Of a stretch of DNA of 50,698 nucleotides, positions 36,297-46,699 are shown one piece after another. Both the position numbers and the translations under genes were made by a program. The notes beneath the pieces are model-generated. The model saw nothing but the letters and a program-made list of their open reading frames with translations. It had not been told where the DNA came from and ran no database searches. Origin of the DNA: Didymodactylos carnosus (taxonomy: Eukaryota > Rotifera > Eurotatoria > Philodinida > Philodinidae); the NCBI GenBank assembly GCA_905250885.1, contig CAJNOQ010000436.1, positions 1 through 50,698 of the forward strand, given 5' to 3'. Position 1 is the stretch's first letter, and each line of letters opens with the position of its first letter.

Positions 36297-38901
36297 TTAT
36301 GGATTTGTTTTATTACTGTCATTCATACAAAATTGACAATGCCAATATCCATCAGGTGTTTTATTAAGCGGTGGTGTCAAACAGTACATGTGGTAACCAC
36401 GATCACACTGATCACAAACTAATAATTTTTCATCATTTTCTGAATTACCACAGACCAAACATAATTTACATTCGAGACATTGCCACGAATCTTAAAAAAA
36501 AAGAAAAAATTATGAAAATTCTTTGCTGCATCATAATGTTGAAAATAAAAAAATACTCACAAGTTTTTATTGTTTGAACGATAATATTATTTGAAAATTT
36601 TAAACACTTGTACGCGTGCATAGTACGATTGCATTGGCTACATATAACTAATTCATCAGTTAGAGAATCCATTGTGTTCTTATCTTTCAGATCACGACAT
36701 ATATCGCACACATCTGCTGATTTTTGTTTTGCACTATCATCTTGACTATTCTGAAATGAATAATGAGAATGGAAGTACTAAATTGGATTAGTAGAGAAGA
36801 TTCAATTCTATTCATGTGCTCATTAGTATTTCACAATATTTTTTACAAAAAAATTCCTAAAAATAATTTTACCTGAGGATTTATATTCTTCTTTGTTCTT
36901 CGTGTTGTTTGTTTTTTAACGTCATATACTTTATCCTTACTAAATTTAATTCGAGTCTTTGAATAATCGGATGATATATAATATTTATCACTACTATATT
37001 TTTCAAATGATTTTTTACGTTTTAATCGCGGTTTAATTATAATCAATTTTTGTTGTTCATCTAATGTTGTCATTTTTGATGATAATTTATTTTTCATCTT
37101 AACGTCATTGTTATCATTGTTTGTGTTCTCAGTTTTCATTTCAAACGAGTTATTTTCTAACGATGATGATTGTATAACAAATGTTGATAATTGTTCTTGT
37201 TTATCAAATTTCTTAAGCATGGTAATACTTGATGTTGATTCATTGTTTGAATATATTTCAGAAAAATGTGTCGAGTTTTTTTGTCGAATATCTTGAGAAC
37301 TACAAAGATACATATGCCATATATTGGACTATTTCATTTAATAAACGTTTATACACGATATTTCGCATGAACTCTCAATAGCTATTAGCGTATATTAGAG
37401 AAAATAAATCTTGTTATTAAGATTTCCGTAGATTGACAACTGCACGGACTACTCAAGACTAATGTCTATTGAAAACTTTATCTGTAACACTATTCTCGTT
37501 TGCTTCAGTGAGGTGCTGTGTTCTTATACGTACAGTTGAGCATTTTTTGTTATTGTATTCTGAGTTTTGTTCATTTTTATTGATGTTTCATATTGACATT
37601 TAGCTGTATGACAATATAATTGTGTTTTAGTTTTAAATTGGAGTTGACAGTATGTGCATATTAAAAATTTTGTTGCTTCTAGATTAGCATAACGATATTT
37701 ACGTGGTATATTTGTTCGTCTCAGTTGTTTATCGGAATCTTTTTTTTCCATTGAATTTTGCTGATTGAATTCATGAAAATGTTTTAAAGTAGCAGAAGTT
37801 GTTGAATCATGATGTTCGGCTATATAAACCGTAGGTGTAATAGATATAGGAGGATCAGTAATTATTGGTGTTGCTGATAATGAATCATTATTAAATTCTT
37901 CGTGTGTAAAATCGAGTGGAGTGGTTGGCAGTTGTTCATTTGTATTGTTATTGTAATCAATTTTATTATTTCGACCAAATATAATTGTACGCATACCATA
38001 ATAATTGGGATTTTTACCATTTGTTGAATGTACAAATGGTTTTTGAGGTGAATATGCGCAAACTTGGTCCGGCCGACTCACACGTATTCGATCATTTAAT
38101 TTATGATATAAATTTGAATTTGTTTGATATATACGGGTTTGACCATCAATAATCGGAATTCGTCTCTTACGGTTGCGTAATAACGCCAGAAAGAAAGAAA
38201 TAAGACTATTAATGCCTAAGAAACGATTTTATATTACGGAAATAGCAGGTTCTATGTCTTTGAAAATCAATAACCATCTATTTCTCCTCCAAAATATTCT
38301 GGACCTGCACGGATCCAGCGATTTCTTGTTGGACGTCAGACTTTTTCATTCAATGTTCAAAAAAGGTTTCGGTATTCGAATTCAATGGCAGATTTGTCCA
38401 AATCCAAGCGAACTCGAAAGGCAAAATTTTGAGACGATGTTTTGAACATGAAAATTTTATAAGTGACTAAAAATCGAAACATTACTTAGACTTTCTTCAA
38501 ATGATCTGATCTTCCAATGATGGTTTTATCATTCGAGAACAGATTCAAACATACAAAAGCACTTTAGATTTTTCTTTTGAAATTGACTGTAATTGGCTAA
38601 TTAAGCATCGATAAAATTTTAATCTTTCGTGACACGACTTTTCAGCGAAACGACTCTTCTGCGAATTGAGATGTGATGCCACTAAGTAGCGTGAGAATGA
38701 CTATGAAAGAATTTCATTCGCGGAAACGTTGTTCGCGGAAGAGTCGATATACCTGAATCTTTAAACACGAAAAAAGTTTACCTGATTATATCTTGATGTT
38801 AAATTAATTTGTTCATCATAATTACGACCAATAACATTTAATATTGCTTCAACTGGAATTATTAGGGGTGTTGATAAGAAATCCGGTGATGTCTGAAGCA
38901 T
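36297..38901 (-). CDS. DPF: DPF/BAF45 (requiem) family double PHD finger protein
   Basis: Five exons: 38901-38782, 38165-37534, 37299-36873, 36750-36561, 36490-36297; frame kept, 520 aa, against about 390 in human DPF2. The N-terminal requiem region carries [29 protein letters not shown] and an [11 protein letters not shown] segment. A single zinc finger ([16 protein letters not shown]...HTAKC) follows, then a long Lys/Ser/Asn-rich linker, which explains the extra length. Two adjacent PHD fingers close the protein: CDICRDL...[15 protein letters not shown]...WQCLEC and [16 protein letters not shown]...[14 protein letters not shown]...WHCQFC. In DPF1-3 the tandem PHD reads acylated histone H3 within the BAF (SWI/SNF) remodelling complex; the same nuclear role is inferred. 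Oddities: the finger ends H-x3-C instead of H-x4-H, the exon 1/2 join is about nine residues shorter than in other DPFs, and exon 2 needs a GTACGT donor at 37533. Confidence 0.9.
38166..38781 (-). other. Intron 1 of the DPF gene with a small hairpin repeat
   Basis: A 616-base intron. Inside it CGACTCTTCTGCGAA (about 38651-38665) is inverted at about 38732-38746 with one mismatch, and related CGCGGAAACG-type blocks lie between. It looks like a small inverted-repeat element inserted in the intron. Confidence 0.55.
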
Positions 38902-39574
38902 TCCTCTCAAAAATATTTTAAATCTACGACAATAGACACATTCTACTTTTACATAACAGACAGTTAGATAAGAAGTTGTTTTCGAGACTAGTCAAAATAC
39001 TGCACACCGCCTATCGAAAAGACTTAATTACAAATGTGCTCTGAGAATCGCAGACGCATATTTCATGTTGCGCTAAATAATTTACATGAAATCTTTTCAA
39101 TAGATCACTATGTGGGACAATGACTGAGCGCGAAATTTTACTGGCTGCTGCTGCGTGTTTTTGAAAAGAAGCAACGACTGAGTTGGTTTTTGTTGTATCA
39201 AAAAACAACAGCTACTTCGTTTGATCCATACGAGAAAGTGTATTATTATCATGTTAAAAATGTATCATTATCATACCGGCATTCCAATATGACCATGATG
39301 CTATATCATGATTCTTTTACGCTTTTTTTTTCATTTGTAGGTTTCATAATGCTATATGACTGTATGCACTGTAAATCATGACAAACGCTTTGGCAAGTGG
39401 CCAACCAGTCGAAAAAGCGACTGGCACGACAATAGTAGGTACAAAAGCGACTGGGTCGATAGCGACAGACGTGTAAGCGACTGAAACGATACTGACGCTG
39501 GAAAAAAGCGGATAGCAGAGGAACATAGAAAAGTTTATTTTTAACGAGTTAGATGTTGGGAAAGAAATAAACCT
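38902..39574. other. Upstream region of the DPF gene with degenerate tandem repeat
   Basis: No supported gene. Between about 39408 and 39510 the unit AAAGCGACTG recurs four times at roughly 25- to 35-base spacing with intervening CGA/GAC-rich sequence. The minus-strand frame across it (39344-39526) has a Val/Ala/Pro-rich repetitive product that follows from this repeat. Confidence 0.45.
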
Positions 39575-39798
39575 GGGGCTCGTTTCACGAAAATACTTAA
39601 GTCTGATTTTTGACTTAGGTTGAAGTTAAGTTCTTGCTTAACTTTCTTCAAACTTTTTCTTTAACTGCTAAGTCTGACTAAACCTGTCGTTTGTGAAACA
39701 CACTTAAGTCAAAAACTAAGTTTCATTTAAGTTCGACTTATCTTTGACTTGAGTCATGTACTTAAATCAGACTCAAGTTTTCTCGTGAAACGAGCCCC
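39575..39798. mobile_element. Palindromic miniature element, 224 bp
   Basis: Terminal inverted repeats are GGGGCTCGTTTCACGA on the left and TCGTGAAACGAGCCCC on the right, perfect over 16 bp. The interior is rich in ACTTAAGT- and AGTCTGA-type motifs in both orientations, so the whole element can fold. No coding capacity. The flanking bases do not show a clear target duplication, so the superfamily is left open. Confidence 0.85.
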
Positions 39799-40510
39799 TT
39801 TTAGGGTGTTTTTCTATGTCAGAAGTACCCGTTTATATAAGCTTCATTTTGTTTTGTTATCTTGGGCTGAAATAAGACGTGTGAACTTAAACTTCTTTTT
39901 GTGTAGGTTTAAAAATGAACAGTACTCTGCATTGACCGAATGTCTATAAAATCGCGAGCACCATTTCTCAGCAACTATTCTGTTACTTCTTTTTAGATTA
40001 TATCAATTAGTGATACTGACTACAAATGCACAGCATGTTAGTTTTCAACGCCATATTTGAAAATAGAACATGTCCAAATACACAGCATGAACAAAAATTT
40101 TATTGTACGCTGCGCAATATGTAATAAAACGTGTCGTACTGTGCAGGCTTTTCGAAACATATGTGCTGTTCGTACAGAAACTTGTCATCAGAAAAAGATA
40201 GTGTTAATCGGAATCCAAGTGTAGATAATGATCGAAATGAAAAAGTAATGGCTTTAGTGGATCCAGTTGAATGCCAAGAAACATCGTCGTAGAAAATTGC
40301 TGAAAAACCACCAGAAAATGAAGATCGTGTTGTGTATTACTAATATCCTTATGAGTCGTTTTACGCTGTTTTCAGGGAAAGAATTGTTGATATTTTGAAT
40401 GTAAATGTAATTTAACCTTGAAGAGAAAATGCGTCTGTCGAAATTTGCTCAAATTACGCATTAATCAAAAATATAATAGTATAGAGAGAAAACACCTTCG
40501 CTGTATCTCC
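39799..40510. other. Non-coding stretch with a possible zinc-finger-like scrap
   Basis: A plus-strand frame near 40099-40222 reads FIVRCAICNKTCRTVQAFRN and then stops. The C-x2-C spacing is finger-like but the downstream His/Cys pattern does not complete a known domain. I treat it as too weak to call a gene. Confidence 0.3.
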
Positions 40511-40714
40511 CTATGAGAAGTATGTGCCCGAAAAGATACTCTGAAAGTTTTTAGGACATTCTTTTGGTGGAAACGAACTGTCATACAAGGCACAACAATA
40601 ATCAAGTTTAGGAGCTGACAAAACAGTAAGTAAACAACCTAAAGACAAAATAAATTCAGCAGCCAAATTTTTTCCAGAAATTGTTTTCTCTAGTTCGCCT
40701 AAAATAATGTTCAT
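40511..40714 (-). pseudogene. Possible non-LTR retrotransposon scrap
   Basis: A short frame contains PKLDYCCALYDSSF, close to KMDYACALYDSDF in the retrotransposon relic at 44811-46010, where this motif lies downstream of the reverse transcriptase domain. The rest of the frame is not recognisable. It may be a separate insertion or a small duplicated piece. Confidence 0.35.
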
Positions 40715-40802
40715 TTTATTTGTCTTTTTTGTTTACTTTTTATTTTCCCCTTAAGTCAATCGCCCTCGTTTGGTCTTTGCTCTCTCTAATGAAGCATTTT
40801 TA

Positions 40803-40912
40803 ACCGTACGCCGGTGTACGAGTGATGTACATTTCGTCCATCGGTTGTACCTGTGATATCACACATACAACGCGTGTACGACGTTACGTGTGCGTACAAG
40901 TGGCGTACTCGT
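40803..40912. repeat. CpG-rich palindrome, about 110 bp
   Basis: A single imperfect palindrome centred near 40857 on TGTGATATCACA. Flanking it GGTTGTAC pairs with ATACAACG-type sequence, and outer GTACGCC blocks near 40806 and 40899 are inverted. It is much richer in CG dinucleotides than its neighbourhood. It fits a miniature inverted-repeat element; no ORF. Confidence 0.6.
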
Positions 40913-41644
40913 CGACTTGGGCGGTTTTATGTATCAGCTAGAGATTTATAGGCAATCGACAGAGATCGCTCCCTAGACGGAACTGCAGTAATGCGATACT
41001 TACCTGAAAGTCATTTGGAACGAAAAACAAACGACAGAAGGTAAAGTTAAATTGTTAAATAACTTCTAAAAGTTTTTATATATTATTTACAAATGTACAG
41101 ACAGCTTGATACGTTCCATAAAAAGAGAAAAACATATTGAACTATGCACACATATATTTTGTAAATAGATTGTTAAAAGAAAAAAAGTTTTAGTGAGGTA
41201 TTGGAGCATAATGTGGCTTTGATGATACGAAACGATAAATCTGTTTAATGGCACATTACCGTGGAAAAAACGTTTGTTCTCCACGCAAGAAACATTACAT
41301 AAAAGAACGTAAACTAATACATATTTATATATATACCGGTATGTATGTAAGGTAAGTTCATTAAAATAACTCAAAAAGCAAGTGAGATAATTCAGGTCAA
41401 GTAGGAAGTGAATCAAAAAGATATTAGAAAAAGATTTATGGAATAATTTAAAAAATCGGACGGCTATGTTACAAAAATAAAATTAATTTTGCTAACGGTC
41501 ACACATTCAGATGTAGTAGTAGAAAGATGATAAACTGTAAAAATATTGGACGAATTTCATTGAAACAATAAGCAGAACATTATCATTGTAGATGGCAGCG
41601 GGTTAACAAAAAGGCATCAGAATCAATTTACGAATGACTCATTT
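40913..41644. other. Intergenic gap downstream of the syntaxin-like gene
   Basis: AT-rich with no supported gene. The 109-codon minus-strand frame at 41087-41416 has a Phe/Leu/Tyr-rich product without a motif. The 3' end of the syntaxin-like gene lies at the right edge. Confidence 0.45.
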
Positions 41645-43334
41645 TCAGCCTGAAGATGGCGTTGTTGTAGAAGACGATGATGAGTTATTTGAATTTGTCG
41701 CAAATATCACAGCAAGAATAATTCCAACAACAATTAAAAGCAATGTTGCTCCAATAGCCAAACATAAACATTTACGTCTATTGCAACCTCGACATAAACT
41801 GGGCTAAAAAATAGCAAAAATCTCTACAGTTCATATACTCTCGTTCTTCTAATACGATCTGGATTGTTCTTCAATCCACATATTATCAAAGAATAATAGA
41901 ATAAGTCTCATTCACTAATGAAGGTTATTGTAAAGCACGTCTATCAACATTGTCATTGAGAATTATTAAAAGCATCTTTATACTCCTCCTTACGTAATTA
42001 AACGGTATGATTAAGAAAGACGAAGAACATAACGTGACTATAAGCAAATACAATATTTTCACATATTGGATCATATGACATCAAAAGCACATCGAACATT
42101 TATCTACAACATTCATTTTACAGGCGATGATCCATTTGCCTCCAATGAATCCAACGTAACATCATTATTATATTTATGCATGTTTTCCACTAAAATAAAA
42201 AGAAATAAATAAGAACAAACTAAAGAAGAAATTTTAAGAAAAAATGAACATACCAAATTCTTTCGAGTAAGATGTTGCGTGATAACGAAGTTGATGGACA
42301 TCAATCTGTTCAATATCTTCTCGAAGTGTATGCAATTGTTGAATTTGACTAGAAATAAATTGAAATGCTTATACTTCTAACCTTGTCAAAACATCAAGGC
42401 TTAGTCTTAAATTTACTTGAGTAATTCAATATAACGGTTTGTCTCATTTTCTTCGGCTTCAACATTCTCATATGATACATCTTCGGCATTTATTGTTGAA
42501 TCTTCAAATCCGAGATTAACAACATTTGTACGATCTGAACAATAAAAATGTAAAGTGTTATGTTTATATCAAAACAAAGATTTAGAATACACATATTTCA
42601 CAAGAGTGAATATGCTCATCTCTTCGATAGAATCGTTTTCTTGAAAAGGGAATATTGAAACACATACGTACCGCTTGCAAGTGGAAAATTAACAAGTAAT
42701 ATAGTAAATTTATGTAAAAGATTTTCGTAATAGTTCAATGATGCTAATGTAAAACATATACATTTTTCAAGACGTTTGGTTGTCAAATCACTCTTAGAAC
42801 TATATGTAAGAAAGCAAAACAACAACGATTTCAATCATGAAACAATTAAATCTCACACTGACAGTAAGTATCATCCCACGAAGAAACAACAGATGATTCT
42901 TCACTAGTTTTCAAGAAAAAAAATTTGTCTTCATTTTAAAACAAGTCATCTTACATTGCTCCTTTTCCAGTTTCCAAAATCAATTCTCGTTGGTGTGTAA
43001 AGCTTTTTAATACTCGCTCTTTTAATTTTTGAATTTTATTTCGCAATTTTGTCGCATCACAAGATGTTCCAATGTAATAAAGATATTGTCGAAATTTGCT
43101 CATATCTTTCATACAATCGTGAAAAGCCTAAAAACATAAATTGAGAAACATTATTACCATTCGAGTCTGTATATATGTCTTTTTAATTCTCACTTTGAAT
43201 ACATCGTGATCTTCAATCGATACTTCGATTTGGCCTCGATTCGCATAGTCAACTGTTCTTGAAGTTATATGTACAGCACTATTAGCAACAGTGGTCGCTT
43301 GCCTTACATTACTACCAAGATGAACAGAAGGCAT
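41645..43334 (-). CDS. Syntaxin 7/12-like protein with eroded SNARE motif
   Basis: Seven exons: 43334-43194, 43127-42955, 42799-42672, 42534-42417, 42348-42254, 42189-42122, 41803-41645; frame kept, 293 aa. Residues about 50-130 resemble the Habc bundle of endosomal Qa-SNAREs: LYYIGTSCDATKLRNKIQ aligns with LNQLGTPQDSPELRQQLQ of syntaxin 7. YIELLNQIQQLHTLREDIEQ starts a SNARE-like coiled coil and LDSLEAN matches IDSIEAN. A basic Cys-rich stretch (CRGCNRRKCLC), one membrane segment (LAIGATLLLIVVGIILAVIF) and a short Ser/Thr-rich tail follow, the layout of a tail-anchored syntaxin. The family drives fusion of late endosomes and lysosomes. Here the zero-layer Gln is Asn or Ser depending on alignment, and about ten residues of the last SNARE heptads are missing before the membrane anchor. 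A missed microexon in the 318-base last intron cannot be excluded, so fusion activity is uncertain. Confidence 0.7.
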
Positions 43335-44339
43335 TAATTAAGATAATTGTTTTAAAACAACGACTAAATCATTGTAATTTTATTCCGAAAAGTAACCAGA
43401 TACCGAAGGATCACTATAAGTAAAATCTCCGTTATGTTTAAAAGAAACAGTTGGGCTTAGGCTCTCGCTACAGATATAGAATAAATGTACACTAGTAATT
43501 TGTCATTAATCTAGGAAACACTTTCGTGTTCTAACTGCGATCAAAAGACAATGATTAAACAGTTTCGAGCATGGTTGTACTTTTGAAAATAAAAGATAGC
43601 TGAACAAGGCGGCTCAATTACGTAGGAAAAGAAATAGTGCATAGTTTTCAGATAATGCCATCAGACTAATTAATAAAAAACAAGTACGATTAATTTCTTT
43701 TAGCCTGAAATAATACTCATTAAAAATAACTGAAAGAACGATTAGTCTAAATTAGACATATTGATTCTATGCGAATGCGGGGTCGTCAAGCCTATTAATT
43801 CATCAAAACGAATATAAATCGTTTACGTTTTCTAAAATTATCGAAAATATTGTCTTATTTGAATACATTAATTCAAATGTTTAGTAGTGGGAGAAGAAAA
43901 ATTTCAATTAGAACGTGATTTGTTTAGATCATTTTACAAAAACATCGAGTTCATTTTTACGTCAACGTTCTCTCTTAACCGATAAGACAATTAACCAAGA
44001 GGATTTACTACAGATTAAGTATTAAATTATGCATAGAATCGATCAAGGTGGTATAAGAAACAGAATAATAACATCAGGAAAACAATTAGCTCTTCACAGT
44101 GCAATCCGATGAGAGTCTTTTCCTTTGATAGAGTAATGCACTGTCTATTAGCCTGCTATTAGCGACATCTGATGAATCGTTGAACTTGAGAAAAAATCTT
44201 GGTCAAAATACACTAGACTCGAAAGTGAGGCATATTTATCAGCATTAACATGACTTCTCTCCACAGAACTCGTTAAAATTCCTGCAGTTCAATTTTTTGA
44301 AAAGTACGAGAATAAATCAGCTGTAGAAAACTACATCCA
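43335..44339. other. Intergenic region upstream of the syntaxin-like gene
   Basis: No supported gene or clear repeat. It must contain the promoter of the syntaxin-like gene. Confidence 0.45.
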
Positions 44340-44408
44340 TTCATCATCTTCTTGAGGTGGATTAATAATTGCATCCATAATCGCTTGCTGCCATGCCGTG
44401 GAACATAA
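44340..44408 (-). pseudogene. Fragment of alanine aminotransferase exon 4
   Basis: Read on the minus strand it encodes [20 protein letters not shown] followed by DDE, which matches [20 protein letters not shown] followed by GDE of the intact gene at 48037-50020 in 19 of 23 positions. A stop codon follows two codons later and no similarity is seen on either side. It has the same orientation as the parent, about 4 kb away. It is a broken partial duplicate. Confidence 0.85.
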
Positions 44409-44810
44409 ATATATTGAACATAATATATTCTACGAACGGATATTCAAGAATAGGCATGCAACAGTATTTGCCTTTGGCAATTTCTCATTTTTTGTATATA
44501 ACATTTTTGGTACCGCAAAATGATCCTTTACATTTTTTTTCATGAATCAGTCTTGTAGCAACATTTCTCTACAAAACAGAATAGCACTTTTCATCTTGAA
44601 TCGGTACTCAGATAAAAAATGTTTGCCAAACGTTCCACGACCGGTACCGATTAATGTCGGTATAGGGCTTTTCGTCGAGAAGCGATTGTGTCAGATAGAA
44701 AAAAGATGAAGGACGAATTTTAACAGATTCCTTGGAAATCGCCCTCGATTTCTAGTAGAAAGCATCTTCTACTTAGAAGAAAATCGATACTAATTTTCAG
44801 TTATCCTCAC
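44409..44810. other. Spacer between the duplicate fragment and the retrotransposon relic
   Basis: No gene. A TAGGCATGCA terminus like that of the elements at 5909 and 31570 occurs at about 44453, but I found no matching right end. A GGTACCG motif occurs three times, approximately. Confidence 0.4.
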
Positions 44811-46010
44811 AACAGGCTTTTTTTCTAATAATCAATTCGGTTTTCGTCTCAGATCTTCCACGTTATATGCTTTTGCTTACCTGTTGCATAAGCTCACGGG
44901 AAACCTGAATCAAACAAATTCTGCTGTGTGATATAGAAAAATCATTCGACAGAGTACCATTTTAGATACTACTTCATCGACTGTCCTCTTTATGACTTTC
45001 CACTAGTGCTCTTGAATGGCTCTCTAGTTACTTAAGTGGTCGAAGGGAGCAAGTGAGAGTGGGCACTTCACTCTCTAAATCCTACCGAGTAATTGCTGGA
45101 GTACCTCAGGACTCAGTTCTAGAATCCCTTCTATTTTTAATTTTCATTAACGAACTACCGTCAAAGGTTCCACTGCCGGCTGATTCTATCCCCTTTGCTG
45201 ATGACTGCATGTTGATTTGTCCTATTTCTGTCCCACATTCGCTCTCCGACTGCTAGGCTAACATAGATCACATGAATAATTGGTGTTTGGATAACTTAAT
45301 GTCATTCAACGTCTCGAAATGCTCTTGAATGTTTATCTCTAATAGTCCAAAAAAAGCTGACAATTACCAGTTTACTTTAAATCAAGGAATCTAATGAATC
45401 GAGCTATGCATCCAACCCTGTTAGGTCTCAAGATAAGTTACAACTTGAGGTGGATTTAGTACGTAGAACACCTCGCTTTGTCTTGTAGCGATTGTACCGT
45501 CACTTTAAAGAAGTATCTGCTCACATCCAGCTTCACATCTATAAAACTTGCATTTTGAGTAAAATGGATTATGCATGTGCATTATATGATAGTGATTTTG
45601 CAAATAACAATAACAATATCGGTCTGGAATCTGTTCAACGCTTAGCGGCACATATGATCACACGGGATTGTAATAGTGCAGGATCTGACCTAGTGAACAA
45701 ATTAAACGTTTCTCTGCTTTCGGTGAGACGTAAATATTTCCGACTCGTTCTCTTTTTCAAAATTTTTAGAGGTTTCTCCGTCCTCTCTAGATTAGGCATC
45801 ATCACACATAACCGAATCGTAACACTACATCAAACTCAAAGTCGAGATTCCTTTTGCTCGAGCTCAGACCATCCTCAGAAGTTTTTTCTACAGAACTGCG
45901 CGTGAGTGGAATACAACCCTACCTGAGCTGTAGTGAGCTCTCCCACCATTAAAACCTTCAAAACTCGTTTGTGCCAGTACCTGCAAAGATGATTGAGGTA
46001 GTATAAAGGT
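44811..46010 (+). pseudogene. Dead non-LTR (LINE, jockey-like) retrotransposon, RT region to 3' end
   Basis: Translating across frames gives reverse transcriptase blocks in order: NNQFGFR near 44835, DIEKSFDR-type remains near 44935, GVPQDSVLESLLFLIFINEL (from 45098), the catalytic FADD at about 45194-45205, then the downstream IYKTCILSKMDYACALYDSD near 45540 and SVQRLAAHMITRDCN, ending with a short FKTRLCQYL-like piece near 45955-45990. Several stop codons and frame changes break it, and the usual GVPQGSVLGP reads GVPQDSVLES. The endonuclease and ORF1 are absent, so it is 5'-truncated, as is typical. It cannot encode an active protein. No clear poly-A tail or target duplication was found. 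Confidence 0.88.
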
Positions 46011-46307
46011 GACAAAAGTCTTACAGATGCTAAGCACTTTTTTTTATAATATGTAGATGTTTCCTACGTGGAGTATAATTCTTTCGATACATGTACATAT
46101 AAAAGTCATGCCTTCGTCAATACGATAATACAATACGATTCTCAAGACAACTAATATTCTTCATACCCGGATGCGCACAATTTTAAAACATTCGTTTATT
46201 GACGACGAGCATAGGTGGATAGGTGACGCCAGTTTTTTGTTCCCATAAGAGCTGAGGAGAAGCAGCAACTGAATAGATCCAAGAGAAAATGGGAGGAAAA
46301 CATGACG

Positions 46308-46670
46308 TTATAAATGAACTTGTGATTTACTTTCATATAAATAGACGCAACCCATATCAGCACCAAATTTTTCATATTTCCAGACATTTCCAGTTTTGTA
46401 CTCATCTTGCCAAACGAGTGCATTATTCTCATCTAATCCTAATGCAGTTCGTTCGACTTGTAATAAAAATGTCATTGGGCAACCTTCATCAACCAAAAAT
46501 ACGACAGTATAAAAATACTGATTTGATTGACATTTACACCATACAACAGCCCATTTATGATCTCCGTGATGAAAACATAGTAGTTCATGATAGTTCTGGT
46601 AAAATGTATTCACCGTAAACGGCCATCCATATTTTGTTGAATGTTGAACATTGTTTGAACATCTGTTGGC
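46308..46670 (-). CDS. Orphan exon-like ORF of unknown function
   Basis: An open stretch of 120 codons begins right after an AG acceptor-like site at 46671-46672 and ends at TAA. Its product is Trp/Tyr/Cys-rich and looks like a folded domain: YGWPFTVNTFYQNYHELL, HHGDHKWAVVWCKCQSNQYF, VVFLVDEGCPMTFLLQVERT, then WQDEYKTGNVWKYEKFGADM. There is no ATG at the start, so it would be an internal or last exon. A GTAAAT donor-like site lies near the end. I do not recognise the family and found no convincing partner exons upstream; the frame just upstream (about 46671-46705) shows another coding-like phase, which could mean a frameshift and a decayed gene. Confidence 0.4.
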   Translation of the reverse strand, partial: ANRCSNNVQHSTKYGWPFTVNTFYQNYHELLCFHHGDHKWAVVWCKCQSNQYFYTVVFLVDEGCPMTFLLQVERTALGLDENNALVWQDEYKTGNVWKYEKFGADMGCVYLYESKSQVHL

Positions 46671-46699
46671 CTATCACTAACCAAAATATCATCTATTTT

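Noticed and set aside
40099..40222. Zinc-finger-like CAICNKTC peptide
   Set aside because: The second Cys/His pair is not correctly spaced and a stop follows; not enough for a gene or pseudogene call.
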